64,000 bases of DNA from NCBI GenBank assembly GCA_030267965.1, contig BRYA01000148.1, forward strand, positions 16,944 through 80,943. The letters run 5' to 3'. Below are positions 1 to 9,605 of this stretch, in pieces. The stretch comes from Triparma columacea (lineage: Eukaryota > Sar > Bolidophyceae > Parmales > Triparmaceae). The position numbers and the translations under genes were made by a program. Every line of letters starts with the position of its first letter. The first letter of the stretch is position 1. The notes below the pieces were generated by a model. It saw only the letters and a list, made by a program, of their open reading frames with translations, did not search any database and was not told the origin of the DNA.

Positions 1-1
1 C

Positions 2-805
2 TCCGGTAGTGATTCAGACGATGACGACTCTGACGGCGGTGGGGAGAAGAAAAGGAAGATAAAGAAGAGTAAGAGGGTCTCCCTATCACCCTCTTGCCCC
101 AAGATCCCGAAACCAAGTGACCTTGAGAGGGTCGCAGAGGAGCTGACAAGACACAAGTCCAACCTAGCTGCCACAATATCCTCCTGCATAACCGTAAAGT
201 CTGAATCTTCCATCGGCACGGAGGCTGAGTGCCACAACCTCACGGAGGCTGAGTGCCACAACCTCTCCATAGCCCTCTGGGGTCTCTCCTGTTCCCCCCC
301 CCCCGGTTGTTCATGGTCCGTATTCCTCAAGTCCCGACTCTCCACCCCCTCCCCCCACCTCCCAACCCAGCATGCTCTCCTGCAGGAGAGGTTTGCAAAC
401 GACGGCTGGATGTTGCTCTGCGCCTGCGTGCTCATGACGAGGTGCAGCAGCAGCAAGACGAAGGAGCAGTGCATCGGGGGTTTCTTCAAAATGTGCCCCA
501 AGCCCAGCGACTTCGCCAACCTCGACCCAGAGAAGCTCAGGAAGACCGTTCATAGCCTGGGGTTCCAGGTCGACAGGGTGAGGTCCCTGGCCGCAGTCAC
601 AACAGCCTGGCTGACGAGGGGGGAGTTCGGGCTAGACTTGGTGCCGGAGGAAAAGGGAGGGATGAAGATTTGGGGAGCTGGGGCGTTCACGGTGGACTCA
701 TACTATCTGTTTGCAAAGGGAGACAAAGATTGGAAGATGCTGTGTGACATTGACGATGTTAAGTGGTTCAGGGGGTGGTTGAGGGCTAGTGATAAAATGA
801 AGTAA
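2..805 (+). CDS. MBD4-like HhH-GPD DNA glycosylase, 5' partial
   Basis: One frame is open from base 2 to the TAA at 803-805 (267 residues), so the gene starts outside the window. The N-terminal part is low-complexity: a Ser/Asp run, then a basic KKRKIKKSKR stretch that looks like a nuclear localisation signal. The C-terminal ~150 residues resemble the glycosylase domain of MBD4, the thymine/uracil glycosylase that acts on G:T mismatches in base excision repair. Matching points are the GWMLLCACVLMTR helix (MBD4 has a DPWKLLIATIFLNRT helix here), the LGF turn, and TVDSYYLF, whose Asp aligns with the catalytic Asp of the MBD4 NDSYRIF motif. The hairpin before it reads IWGAGAFT rather than GIGKYGN. 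No MBD domain is visible in the part present. It converges on the next gene with 8 bases between stops. Family assignment is fairly sure; activity is inferred. Confidence 0.75.
   Translation, partial: SGSDSDDDDSDGGGEKKRKIKKSKRVSLSPSCPKIPKPSDLERVAEELTRHKSNLAATISSCITVKSESSIGTEAECHNLTEAECHNLSIALWGLSCSPPPGCSWSVFLKSRLSTPSPHLPTQHALLQERFANDGWMLLCACVLMTRCSSSKTKEQCIGGFFKMCPKPSDFANLDPEKLRKTVHSLGFQVDRVRSLAAVTTAWLTRGEFGLDLVPEEKGGMKIWGAGAFTVDSYYLFAKGDKDWKMLCDIDDVKWFRGWLRASDKMK
217..264 (+). repeat. 24-bp exact tandem duplication in coding sequence
   Basis: Two identical 24-base units (217-240 and 241-264) sit in frame in the glycosylase gene and duplicate the octapeptide TEAECHNL. The reading frame is kept. 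Confidence 0.9.
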
Positions 806-813
806 AGCGGATC

Positions 814-2067
814 TCAAACAACAACCTCGTCTTCTCTTATTATTCCATCGAGTGTGACTTTGCTGTTAACCCCCCACCCTGCCGGCAGATTCTTGGGTTT
901 AGCAACGTCCAAGAAGAACCTCCTCCAATACTTGACAAACTCTGCCAGCTTCCTCTCACTCGTTTTCATCTCTTCCACAATTATCTCGGCCCCACCCTTG
1001 TACTTTGGATTCCGGGTCTTGTACCCGAGGTTTCCAAGTTCCTCCAAAGTTTTGTCGCATAATTTAGTTTCCTCGTCCTCCTCCCCCCCCCCCCTGCCAA
1101 TCGACTTCAAATACTCTATCACAAACCTTTCATGCTCCCTCCTAACCTCCTCCGGCATGTTCCCCCCATACTTTCTAATAGCGACCGCCTTACTCCTCGC
1201 CTCCATAGTTTCTCTATCAACCATCCACTCCCCCTCCACCTTACCTCCCTCCCCCTCAACCTTCCTCTTCCATCTTTCCTCCCCCTCCTTACAGACCTTC
1301 GTAATCTCCCTCCCAGTCCTCTTCTGTACGTCCACATAACAACCGCTGCAGACGAGGACGACGTCGTGACTCATGTGGGACTTGAAACGACGAGGGAAGA
1401 GAGAGCGGAAGGAAGAGGGAACGACGTAGTGACGCATGAAACCTGGGTGGGAAGTCGAACATATGCAACACTCGTTCTTCTTTACACGCTTGTGGTAGAG
1501 ATCGTCAGACGGGGAGGAGGAGGAGGAGGAGGAGGAGGAGGAGGAGGTAGGTTTCTTGTTCTCGGGTATGAAGTTAAGCCTTATCGTCCGAAATTCTTCC
1601 TCCCCTTGCTTGCAGTCCTTGTAGTCCTCCTTAGTCTCCATCTCCTCCCATGACCCCAGCCCCTTCTTTATGTACCAGTTGGCCTTCTTGTTGGAGATCG
1701 TACACAAGAATTCACCGGAAGGAGAGAGCATATGAACGTTATCGTACATCAGACGGGACATTGTCAGCTTGGGGAGGAGGGCCTGGTATCTCTGGAGGGG
1801 GAAAGGGGGTTAGGGGGGCGATAATTGAAGCGCTGCAATGAGCAGGGAGGGGTGATTCACCTTTTGCTTCATCTCCTTTTGTCGCTTTAGCTTCTCTCGA
1901 TGTGTTAGCTTTGAATATGGTATCTGTGAGGATGACTGGTGTGTCTCAGTATCATTTGAAGCATCTGATGAAATCTTTGAGGGAATATTGCGCGATTTTA
2001 TTGTTGAAGAACGTATGAACCAGAGAAGCATCGATATTAAGAACTCCGCGGCCGCAACATCTCTCAT
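814..2067 (-). CDS. EXD2 C-terminal-type HNH protein
   Basis: Exons, 5' to 3': 2067-1861 and 1791-814 (394 residues). The 814-1791 part aligns from memory with the C-terminal half of EXD2 (3'-5' exonuclease domain containing 2). Features shared are the LMYDNVHMLSPSGEFLC start, CCICSTSHPGFMRHYVVP, SHDVVLVCSGCY (an HNH-like zinc fold) and the closing WRRFFLDVAKPKNLPAGW (EXD2: HFLDSMQPKHLP). A Ser run of about 12 lies between the first two blocks. The upstream exon ends KQK at a GTGAATC donor and the acceptor CCCCCTCCAG precedes RYQALL; both are phase 0. Its start, RDVAAAEFLISMLLW, could be the last DEDD exonuclease motif (YAAxDA), but the rest of the exonuclease domain was not found upstream, so the ATG at 2067 is provisional. 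A 5' exon may be missing, or the nuclease part has been lost. Confidence is high for the C-terminal domain and low for the 5' end. Confidence 0.65.
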
Positions 2068-2311
2068 TTAATAAACTTTGAAATTTGCTCAATTTTGGAA
2101 ATCCCTGATTTACCAATCAATAAAGACAAATAGGGGAAATTGAAATAGAGACGTTTGCAACACGATAAATTCCATATCGAATCTCCAACATCTATTGCCT
2201 CTAAACAATTTGATAGAGAAATAGCCCATCTCTCGGCCTCAGCATTCCGCAACTCTCCCTTCCTCCCACTCTAATAATCCGTAATCCCTCCCCCCATCAA
2301 TAATTTCCTCA

Positions 2312-3340
2312 ATGTTCTCCGCAAACACCCAATTAAACCTGCGCGCCTCAAAGAAGCTCGTAATATCATGGGTAGAATCCCGTCTCCCCTCCCTAGCTCT
2401 CGACGCTGGTGTAACCGTCCTAGCAATGGAGGTAGCCTGTCGTGATCCCGGTTGCGTGCCCATCGAGACTTGCATCGTCATAGTATTCCCCACCCCTTCC
2501 CCAGGGGATGACTGGAACGAAGGGGGATTAATTGATGAGGGTATAGTTAAAGAGGGGAAGTACACTACCAAGGTATTGAAACCTATGAAGGACGTTAAAG
2601 AGGAGGACGTTGTTGCAAGCCTACCACCTGAACTTGGGGGGACTTTCAGCTTCAAGAATGAGATGGTGAAGGTAAGGGACTTTGTGGTTAACCAGGTTAA
2701 CCAGATTAGCAACGGGGTAGAGGACAAGGACGCGGCCGTGGAATTTCTTATTGAGAGTTTGAAGGAATTTAAGGACAGGGGGTACGAGAGCTGGGGGGTT
2801 GGGGAGGTTGTGGGGGGGGTCGAGGGGGGTGGGGGGGGAAGCAAGCAGGAGGTGGTTAAGGAAATGTCTAGTATACCACAACAGCAGTCTGGGGGTTTGT
2901 TCCTACCTCCGCAGCCTCCTCCCAGTGCGGAGGTAAACTCGTCCGTAGGAAGGCAACCCTTGGTCGTCAGCTCTGTGCCTGGTGAGGGGATACCTCAGGT
3001 CGGTAACTTTGTAATAAAAAGGAGCTCAAACACCATCCTTCCTTCCCCACAACTCGAGCGTGGTAAGGTAGACGTTGTTGGTCCGGAGGCGGGGACAACA
3101 GAGGTACTCCCAAAGACCTCCGAAGGTACTGAGCGTGCCGCCATATTCCTAAAGCGTGAGATGGAGTCACAAATCGCCATGATGGAGGGGAGCAACATGA
3201 CAGGTGGTGGTAGGGAGGCGACGTTGATGAGAGGACTTGAGGAAAGGGATAAATGCAAAAAGGGAGTAAGGAGAAGAGGATGCCCGTGCTGTGACCCGGA
3301 TGATACGGATAATGTACTTGATATGATGATGAATATATAA
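2312..3340 (+). CDS. Conserved protein with CRDPGCVPIET and CPCCDPD motifs
   Basis: Single exon, 342 residues, ATG at 2312. The first ~60 residues contain ALDAGVTVLAMEVACRDPGCVPIET followed by a beta-strand-like stretch. The middle is low-complexity (Gly, Pro, Ser), with FLIESLKEFKDRGYESWG as an amphipathic helix. The C terminus is RRRGCPCCDPDDTDNVLDMM. I recall both cysteine motifs from uncharacterised eukaryotic proteins but cannot name a family. Paired cysteines in both blocks suggest metal binding; this is inference. It is divergent from the EXD2-like gene, 244 bases away, so the two may share a promoter region. Confidence 0.7.
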   Translation: MFSANTQLNLRASKKLVISWVESRLPSLALDAGVTVLAMEVACRDPGCVPIETCIVIVFPTPSPGDDWNEGGLIDEGIVKEGKYTTKVLKPMKDVKEEDVVASLPPELGGTFSFKNEMVKVRDFVVNQVNQISNGVEDKDAAVEFLIESLKEFKDRGYESWGVGEVVGGVEGGGGGSKQEVVKEMSSIPQQQSGGLFLPPQPPPSAEVNSSVGRQPLVVSSVPGEGIPQVGNFVIKRSSNTILPSPQLERGKVDVVGPEAGTTEVLPKTSEGTERAAIFLKREMESQIAMMEGSNMTGGGREATLMRGLEERDKCKKGVRRRGCPCCDPDDTDNVLDMMMNI

Positions 3341-3449
3341 AGGGTGGTTTAAGAGAGGGGAGAAAAGGTTTTAGAGTACAAACAATCAACTGTTGTTCAG
3401 TAAATATGATGTTGTGTGTGTGTCTTAAAAGAGCCTTCACCCCAAACAG

Positions 3450-4277
3450 TCACCCCATCTCAGCCCAGTTAAGTCCCCTCCTAATCCCTTCCATTCTCTT
3501 CCTATTACTATCCTTATCTCCCACCTGTTGTTGTAACGGGTAAACAAACACGCTCCTCCTACTACTGCTTCTTACTAATACTAAACCATCGACAACCCTC
3601 ATTACAAACTGTAAATCATCCAAACAATTAGCATCACCAGGTGGGAAAACAGTGGGTACAGTAAGGTGTAAATATTTCCAACCCTCCCCCTCAACCTCCG
3701 TTATTACATTTGAACCTTCAAGGGTAGATACTTGGGTTAGTAAGTTACTCCAAGCGCGATCTGGGGATGATGTTGAGGTTGAGAAGGACCATGGTGGTGT
3801 GAATTTAGATGGGTTTTTAACCGCCGATGATGACACTCCATTCTCATTCGCTGATACTGATGAGAGGGAAGGAGGGGAAGAGGATGAGGGAAGAGGGGGA
3901 GAGGGGATGTGACCGAGACAGGTTACGGTGGTTGTGGAGGGGGAGGGGAGGACTGTACAGAGCGAGCGACCTACGGTTGTTGCAGAGGGAGGGGGAGGGG
4001 TTGTTGGGGGTGTGTCTGGTGATGTTAGAGCTTGGGAGGGTAAGTTGATGGGGAGAAGTGGTAGGAGTAGAGGGGGGAGAGGTTTAATAAGTTTGGATAT
4101 GAACGTAGATCTTGATTGTTGTTGTTGATGGTGTAGTTGTGTTGATGTTGTTGATGATGATATCGATGATGATATTGTTGTTGATTTAAATGATGATACA
4201 AATAAGCTTTGAGGAAGCAATGTGATTATGATGAGCAAACACATAGGAGGAATCATGAATGACGAAGGAGGAATCAT
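3450..4277 (-). CDS. DUF1499 protein, probably plastid lumen
   Basis: Single exon, 275 residues from the ATG at 4277; in-frame ATGs at 4256 and 4244 would give a more usual signal peptide (MCLLIIITLLPQSLFVSSF). The signal peptide is followed by F, as in bipartite plastid presequences of secondary algae. A second hydrophobic stretch, LPPLLLPLLPINLPSQA, resembles a thylakoid-lumen transfer signal ending in AxA. The C-terminal ~130 residues match DUF1499: NGVSSSAVKNPSKFTPPW, then AWSNLLTQV, a central beta region and DDLQFVMR, then VFVYPL. Function of DUF1499 is unknown. Ser/Pro/Thr-rich linker between. The open frame continues upstream to a TTG only, so the longer start was not used. Confidence 0.7.
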   Translation of the reverse strand: MIPPSSFMIPPMCLLIIITLLPQSLFVSSFKSTTISSSISSSTTSTQLHHQQQQSRSTFISKLIKPLPPLLLPLLPINLPSQALTSPDTPPTTPPPPSATTVGRSLCTVLPSPSTTTVTCLGHIPSPPLPSSSSPPSLSSVSANENGVSSSAVKNPSKFTPPWSFSTSTSSPDRAWSNLLTQVSTLEGSNVITEVEGEGWKYLHLTVPTVFPPGDANCLDDLQFVMRVVDGLVLVRSSSRRSVFVYPLQQQVGDKDSNRKRMEGIRRGLNWAEMG

Positions 4278-4546
4278 CAAACGCAAAGGAAGCAGCAGCA
4301 GCAGCAGCAAAACAAGAAAGCTTGTCGGTGTTGAGGTTGCACACTAAATTTTGCACTAATTTGCAAGGTTATGAGTAAGATAATGCACTACGTAGACAAA
4401 ATATGCACTGCACACACTATACACACACTACACACACTCGTTTATCGTTTTATGTTGATTAGGGCAAGAATCCTTTCCGATCTTTTATTCTTCAAATTCT
4501 TGATTCAACCTTTAAACCCTTTCCTAAACATCTGCTACTCATTACA

Positions 4547-6521
4547 ATGAGAAGGATACGTTCAAGCCGTTTAAATACACTCTACAACTACAAGAAGCAC
4601 ACCCGCTTTATCCCACAAACGCTCTTTAATGGCAAATTGAGAGACCTCTCCAGTGTCAGTTCAGATCAACCAAATCTACCTCCTTCCTCACCCCAGTCAA
4701 TCCCAATCGAGCAGAAATTCGGGACAACAACTCGCCTTGCAGGGGGCATCCCCGACTTTGTAGAGAAGTGGAACCCGACCCTCTTTAAGCAGGTAGGATT
4801 AGGGCTTGGAGGAGCCTCCCTTCTTGGCTGGTATTTGCCCTATACCTACGGCTTGGATCATATCTTCGCTCCCACGGCAATTACCTCGTTTACCGCGTTT
4901 TACCTTTCTGTTGGTTATTCAGGTAAGAGTGTGTAAACTTCCCAAATGTTATTCCCCATTCCCTCATCTCACCTCCCATCACTCTTATTAGACCTCAACC
5001 AGACCACGCACACCTTACGTCGTAACTTCCCATTCCTCTGCCACCTGCGTTACCTCTTCGAGAGCATCCGTCCCGAGATCCAGCAATACTTCATCGAGTC
5101 AGACTCCGATAGCACTCCCTTCAGCAGGAGCATGAGGACTCAGGTGAGCCTTAATATATTTCCTCCCTCATGCCTGTAGCCTCCCCAATTTCTCAATCCC
5201 CCCCTCCCCCCCTCCCCAGATCTACAAGCGTTCCAAGGCCCAGTCCGACACCCGCGCCCTCGGCACCATGCGAAACGTATACGAGGAGGGTTACGAGTGG
5301 GGCGTACATTCCATGTTCCCCGTATCCCACCACGACGTACGCGTCAGAGTTACGGTGGGGGGGAAAGACTGTAAACAGAAGTACAGCGCGAGCATATTCA
5401 ACATCAGCGCTATGAGCTACGGTGCACTCAGCAGTCAGGCTATAACAAGCCTTAACCTCGGTGCGAAGGGTGGGTTCTTCTACCACAACACAGGGGAAGG
5501 GGGACTGTCCAAGTTTCACCTCCAGGGTGGGGACCTTGTTTGGAACGTGGGTACTGGGTACTTTGCATGTGGATCTACGGTTAATGGGAAGAGAGTATTC
5601 AACCCTGATATGTTTGCGGAGAACGCGAATAGGGAGGAGGTTAAGATGATTGAAATCAAAATTAGCCAGGGGGCGAAACCTGCACACGGGGGTATACTAC
5701 CTGCAGATAAAATCACGGACGATATCAGCGAAGCTAGGGGGTTAGGGGAAGGTGAGCATATATATTTCCTTTCCCCCCCCCTCCCCCCCCCCCCTAACCC
5801 CTCCCTTAGGTCCCTGGACTGAGGACTGTGCTTCCCCACCATACCACGATGCCTTCTCCACCCCTCTCGGTCTCTGTCGTTTCATCTCAACCCTCCGCAC
5901 TCTCTCAAACGGTAAGCCCATAGGTTTCAAGCTCTGCGTAGGTTCACCTACTGAATTCATGGCGCTCGTACACGCCATGAAAGAGACTGGTGTGTACCCT
6001 GACTTTATAACAGTCGATGGAAGCGAGGGGGGTACTGGTGCTGCTCCTCCTGAGTTTCAGGATAGTATGGGTATGCCCATGGCTGAGGGTTTACGGTTAG
6101 TTCATAACACACTAATCGGTGCAGGTGTTAGAGACAACGTGAAGCTGATTGCAGCGGGTAAGGTTTACAACGGATTCAGCCTCGTTAGAACACTAGCTAA
6201 CGGCGCGGATATATGCAACGCAGCTAGGGCTTTCATGTTCTCCATGGGCTGCATCCAGGCTTTGAAATGCAACCAGAACACCTGCCCGACAGGAATCACT
6301 ACGCAGGACCCGAGACTTAACGGAGGATTAGACCCGGGGAATAAGAAAGTTAGGGTCACGAATTTTCATAAGGCTACGGTTGACGCAGCGGCGGAGATTA
6401 TTGCGGCTATGGGACTTAAGAACCCGGAGGAGGTTACGGGGGAACACTTGTGGAAAAGGGAGAATGGCATACACGTAAAGGTGAGAGAGGGGTGTGTGTG
6501 GGGGGGGGGGGGGGGGGCNNN

Positions 6522-6553
<32 letters not shown>

Positions 6554-6709
6554 CCGAAAACCCCACTGTAGAGCTACGACGATATGCACACAAGCTACCT
6601 ACCGATTCTCCAACACAACGACTTAGTTGAAGGGAGAGCTCCAATGAACGTTCAAAAGTGGTGGAAAGAGGGGGGGGAACTTATGAAGAAAATGGGGGAA
6701 GGGGAATGA
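4547..6709 (+). CDS. Glutamate synthase-like FMN-binding protein
   Basis: Exons 4547-4922, 4992-5143, 5220-5751, 5810-6480, 6572-6709 (622 residues), all joins in phase. The Arg-rich N terminus (MRRIRSSRLNTLYNYKK) suggests mitochondrial import. Two hydrophobic segments (about residues 85-125) follow, then the FMN-binding TIM barrel of the glutamate synthase (GltB-like) superfamily. Recognisable blocks are SAMSYGALS, GGFFYHNTGEGGLSKFH, GTGYFACG, EIKISQGAKPAHGG, GFKLCVGSPTEF, VDGSEGGTGAAPPEF, and CIQALKCNQNTCPTG, the Cys cluster that holds 3Fe-4S in GltB. No glutaminase domain is present, so it is the stand-alone type, often membrane-linked in bacteria. Substrate is unknown. The last intron (6481-6571) contains a poly-G / NNN / poly-C run. 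The first exon joins the second through a split GAC codon. Confidence 0.85.
6497..6553. other. Assembly gap flanked by poly-G and poly-C
   Basis: A run of about 21 G, one C, NNN (6519-6521), then about 31 C, inside intron 4 of the FMN-protein gene. It is a sequencing or assembly break at a homopolymer; true length is unknown. Confidence 0.9.
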
Positions 6710-6829
6710 TTACGAAAGGTACGGAACAGTCTGTTTTTTCTTGTTCTCAAAAATGTATTTTTTTTCTCCTTTCCCTTTCAGACTTCACCCCTCCTTCCCT
6801 CACTTTTCTTGGCCAGTCTAAACCCAACA

Positions 6830-9530
6830 ATGGAGCCTTCTGGTCTCTGCTGGGACGACGAGGCGTTCCTCCAGTTCTGTGCTCTATGTATTGAGACGAA
6901 AGGCAATTTACCCCCTTTCTCTCGTAACTATGAGGTAATTTTTATTTCAGAGGTGGAAGAGCGGTGGCATTCGTCCCTCCTACCCCCTTTAATCAACCTC
7001 TAGAGATTTCCTAACTTTTCATCCTCTCTACTCTCTATCCAGCACAATTGGACGTTGTCGTACGTCGACACCAATTCCATACTAAACGGTTCACCTCCCA
7101 ACCAAGCGCTTTCCAATCCTCACCTCACACGACTGGCTAATTTCACACACTACGCCAGGCACATTCCGCTGCACGGGAATTACCCCTTCAAAGGTACGGA
7201 GATGAAGTACATTGCCAAGGCGATGAAAGGGTTCGATGGGAGTTTTAAGTTCTCTCAGTTAAACAAGGCCAAGCTGAAGGCGGCACTTGAAGAGAGATTT
7301 ACGATGACGTTTGGAGTGTCATCGCAGGAATCGGAGTGGGTCGCGATGAGGAAGCGGGAGTATATTAGAAGGGCGTTTGCTAGGATTCCAAGCGGAATCA
7401 CTGACAAGGTTGAGGGAAGGATTGAGGTCTTCATAAGTGGAATGCTCAACAAGGTTACCACACAGACCAGTAGTGAATTGGGCAAGAAGACATTGACAGA
7501 GGTAGGGGAGCAAAATGTGAGTGCCAGCGACACGGTGGCAGCGGCTTCATTCACTTCGCTCCTCCGGCTCTTCACCCCCTCCTCACCCCCTCCTCACCCC
7601 CTCTCCCTCCCCCCTGTCCCTCCCCCTCACAGACACTTATGAAGGGTATCAAAATTGTCGCGGCAAGGTTCTGGACTCATGACTCGAAGTCGGGGGACCT
7701 TGCCGTCGCGTTTTTGAGGATGATTCTAGCGAAAATGAAGGAGGGCGGTTTGGGAGGGGCGGATTTGGAACAATTCGCGGCGGAATTTGAGAAGCTTTAC
7801 GGCGATAAGGCGGAGAGGATCAAGTTTGACGGCCAAGATGTTGGAGAGAAGAGGAAAAACGAGGGCACTGCCAATGGTCGGGAAAGTGCGAAAAGGAGTT
7901 CGCCAAATCCTCCGTTGGTCCGCCATTCACAAGCATCGACGACAACCACCACCACGACGACTGCCACCTCCTCCTCTTCAACCACCACCACCACCACAAC
8001 CACCACCGCTCCTTCGTCTGGTGGCGCAAGCAACCGATTCGCTCCGCAAAGTACTAACAGTTTCGCTCTCCCACACTCCGGGTCCCTCGGACAAAGGTGA
8101 GGAGGAGCAGAGGAACGGGTTGGAGATTTGCTGTGTCCCAAAATGAGACTAACTAACCCCCTTCGCTACTTTTCCCGCGTCTCCCCTACCAAACAGCAGC
8201 AGTCTAGTGGAAGAATCAAGGAATATGGCGGCCCATATTGCTGTGGGAATGATTACATCCTCCGTGTCACGGCAGCAAATACCCGCTAACACCGCACTTG
8301 GGTCAAGTGGAGGCGGAGGGGGGGTGAAGGTGAGAACAGAGAAACAGAGAACAGAGAACAGAGAACATACTTTGAGTGAAATAAAGTATAGCCGAAGACG
8401 CTAAACTGACTTCTCTTCGCCTCATTGCAGAGCGAACCATCCCGTGGTGAAGATGCCATATCGGCCCTCCTTTCGAGGGAGCCTCTGAGCGACCGTGAAT
8501 TCGCCATCGTGTCGAGATTGACAGAGATGGGATTCCCAAAGTTGGAAAGCATACAGGGATGCAGAGCGGCGGCTAGGAAGTTTCACCACGGGATGTACCC
8601 CTCGAATTGCAGCATTGTGGTTGATGAGGCAATGTGCCTCATTGTCGAGGAGATGGAGGAGAAGGTGAGATCGAGATGAGATGAGTGAGATGAGGAGGGA
8701 AAGAGTTGTGCTGACGGATAGATGGTATGGATTTTAAATTTATCTCACCCAATCGTTTTTGCTCGTCACAGACAATGACGGTGATGATGGACAGGGCTAG
8801 AGTTGAGAGTGAGAGGGAGAATGATAGGAGGGAGGAGGAAAGGAGAGAGAGAGAGAAAGAGGAGAGGAAGAAGGAGAGAGGGGGAAGAGGGGATACGGTG
8901 GACCAGGTGAGGGACATTGTTTGAACCGGATGTGCATGGAAATTATACCTTGCCCATCGCCATCATCCTAACCCATGTCACTCTTCAATGCGCTCCTCGC
9001 ACAGTTAATCCAAACTTTTGGTTCTTCGTCTGTAATTCTTCGCTCTCCCTGCTCCTCCCTCATGAAGGCGTCCCTTTCTGACGGGACCAGGAAGGCCTCA
9101 TGCATCCGGATCCTCAACCTTGAGAGGAACGCCCAACGATGGTACGGTGTGAACTGCAGGGCCTACTTCCTCGCGACCCTACCGCAGAGAGTGGAGAGGA
9201 TGGGAGGGACTAAGGAGGCCTGGGAGGAGGAAGTGAGAATACTGGAGAAGGCAATGTTTTCATTGAGCGAAGCGGGGGGCGGGGGGACGCCGAGGATTTT
9301 CGAGGATGCCCAGGATACATGCGGGGAACAGGTGAGAAATGAAAGTGTATCGAGAAGAAGAGCGATGCGCTGAACTAACTTACGATGCTCTCCTATCGTA
9401 AAAACAGCGAGGGGCGACCGAGGTCGCAGGAGAGGGCGAAGACGCGGAAGTTGTTATTGTCAAGAAACCTGAGGTGGGCACGACGAAGGAGTCGAAAATG
9501 AAGGAGGCGCTCATAATTGAGATAGAATAA
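6830..9530 (+). CDS. Unrecognised eight-exon protein with UBA-like segment
   Basis: Exons 6830-6934, 7043-7516, 7633-8096, 8197-8329, 8431-8664, 8772-8906, 9005-9331, 9408-9530 (about 664 residues); every junction has GT-AG and keeps phase. Exon 2 could instead end at 7501 (GTAGGG donor), losing five residues. I do not recognise the family. The N-terminal ~220 residues look globular (WDDEAFLQFCALC, FTHYARHIPL). A helical block follows (VAARFWTHDSKSG), then a Thr/Ser-rich linker. Exon 5 encodes FAIVSRLTEMGFPKLESIQGCRAAARKF, which looks like a UBA or similar three-helix domain. Exon 6 is a charged coiled coil rich in Arg/Glu. The tail has AEVVIVKKPE, a possible SUMO-interaction motif. A ubiquitin/SUMO-linked nuclear role is a guess. 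Confidence 0.7.
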
Positions 9531-9605
9531 ATATTTTCTCATATAAACTAAATGTATAGACTAACTAATATATATATATATCACATAGTGCTGTGTCATT
9601 GTGCG

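Noticed and set aside
7542..7632. Continuation of exon 2 of the eight-exon gene (Pro/Ser/Leu-rich)
   Set aside because: The stretch is an intron with a GTGAGT donor and C-rich acceptor; reading through gives low complexity and a stop.
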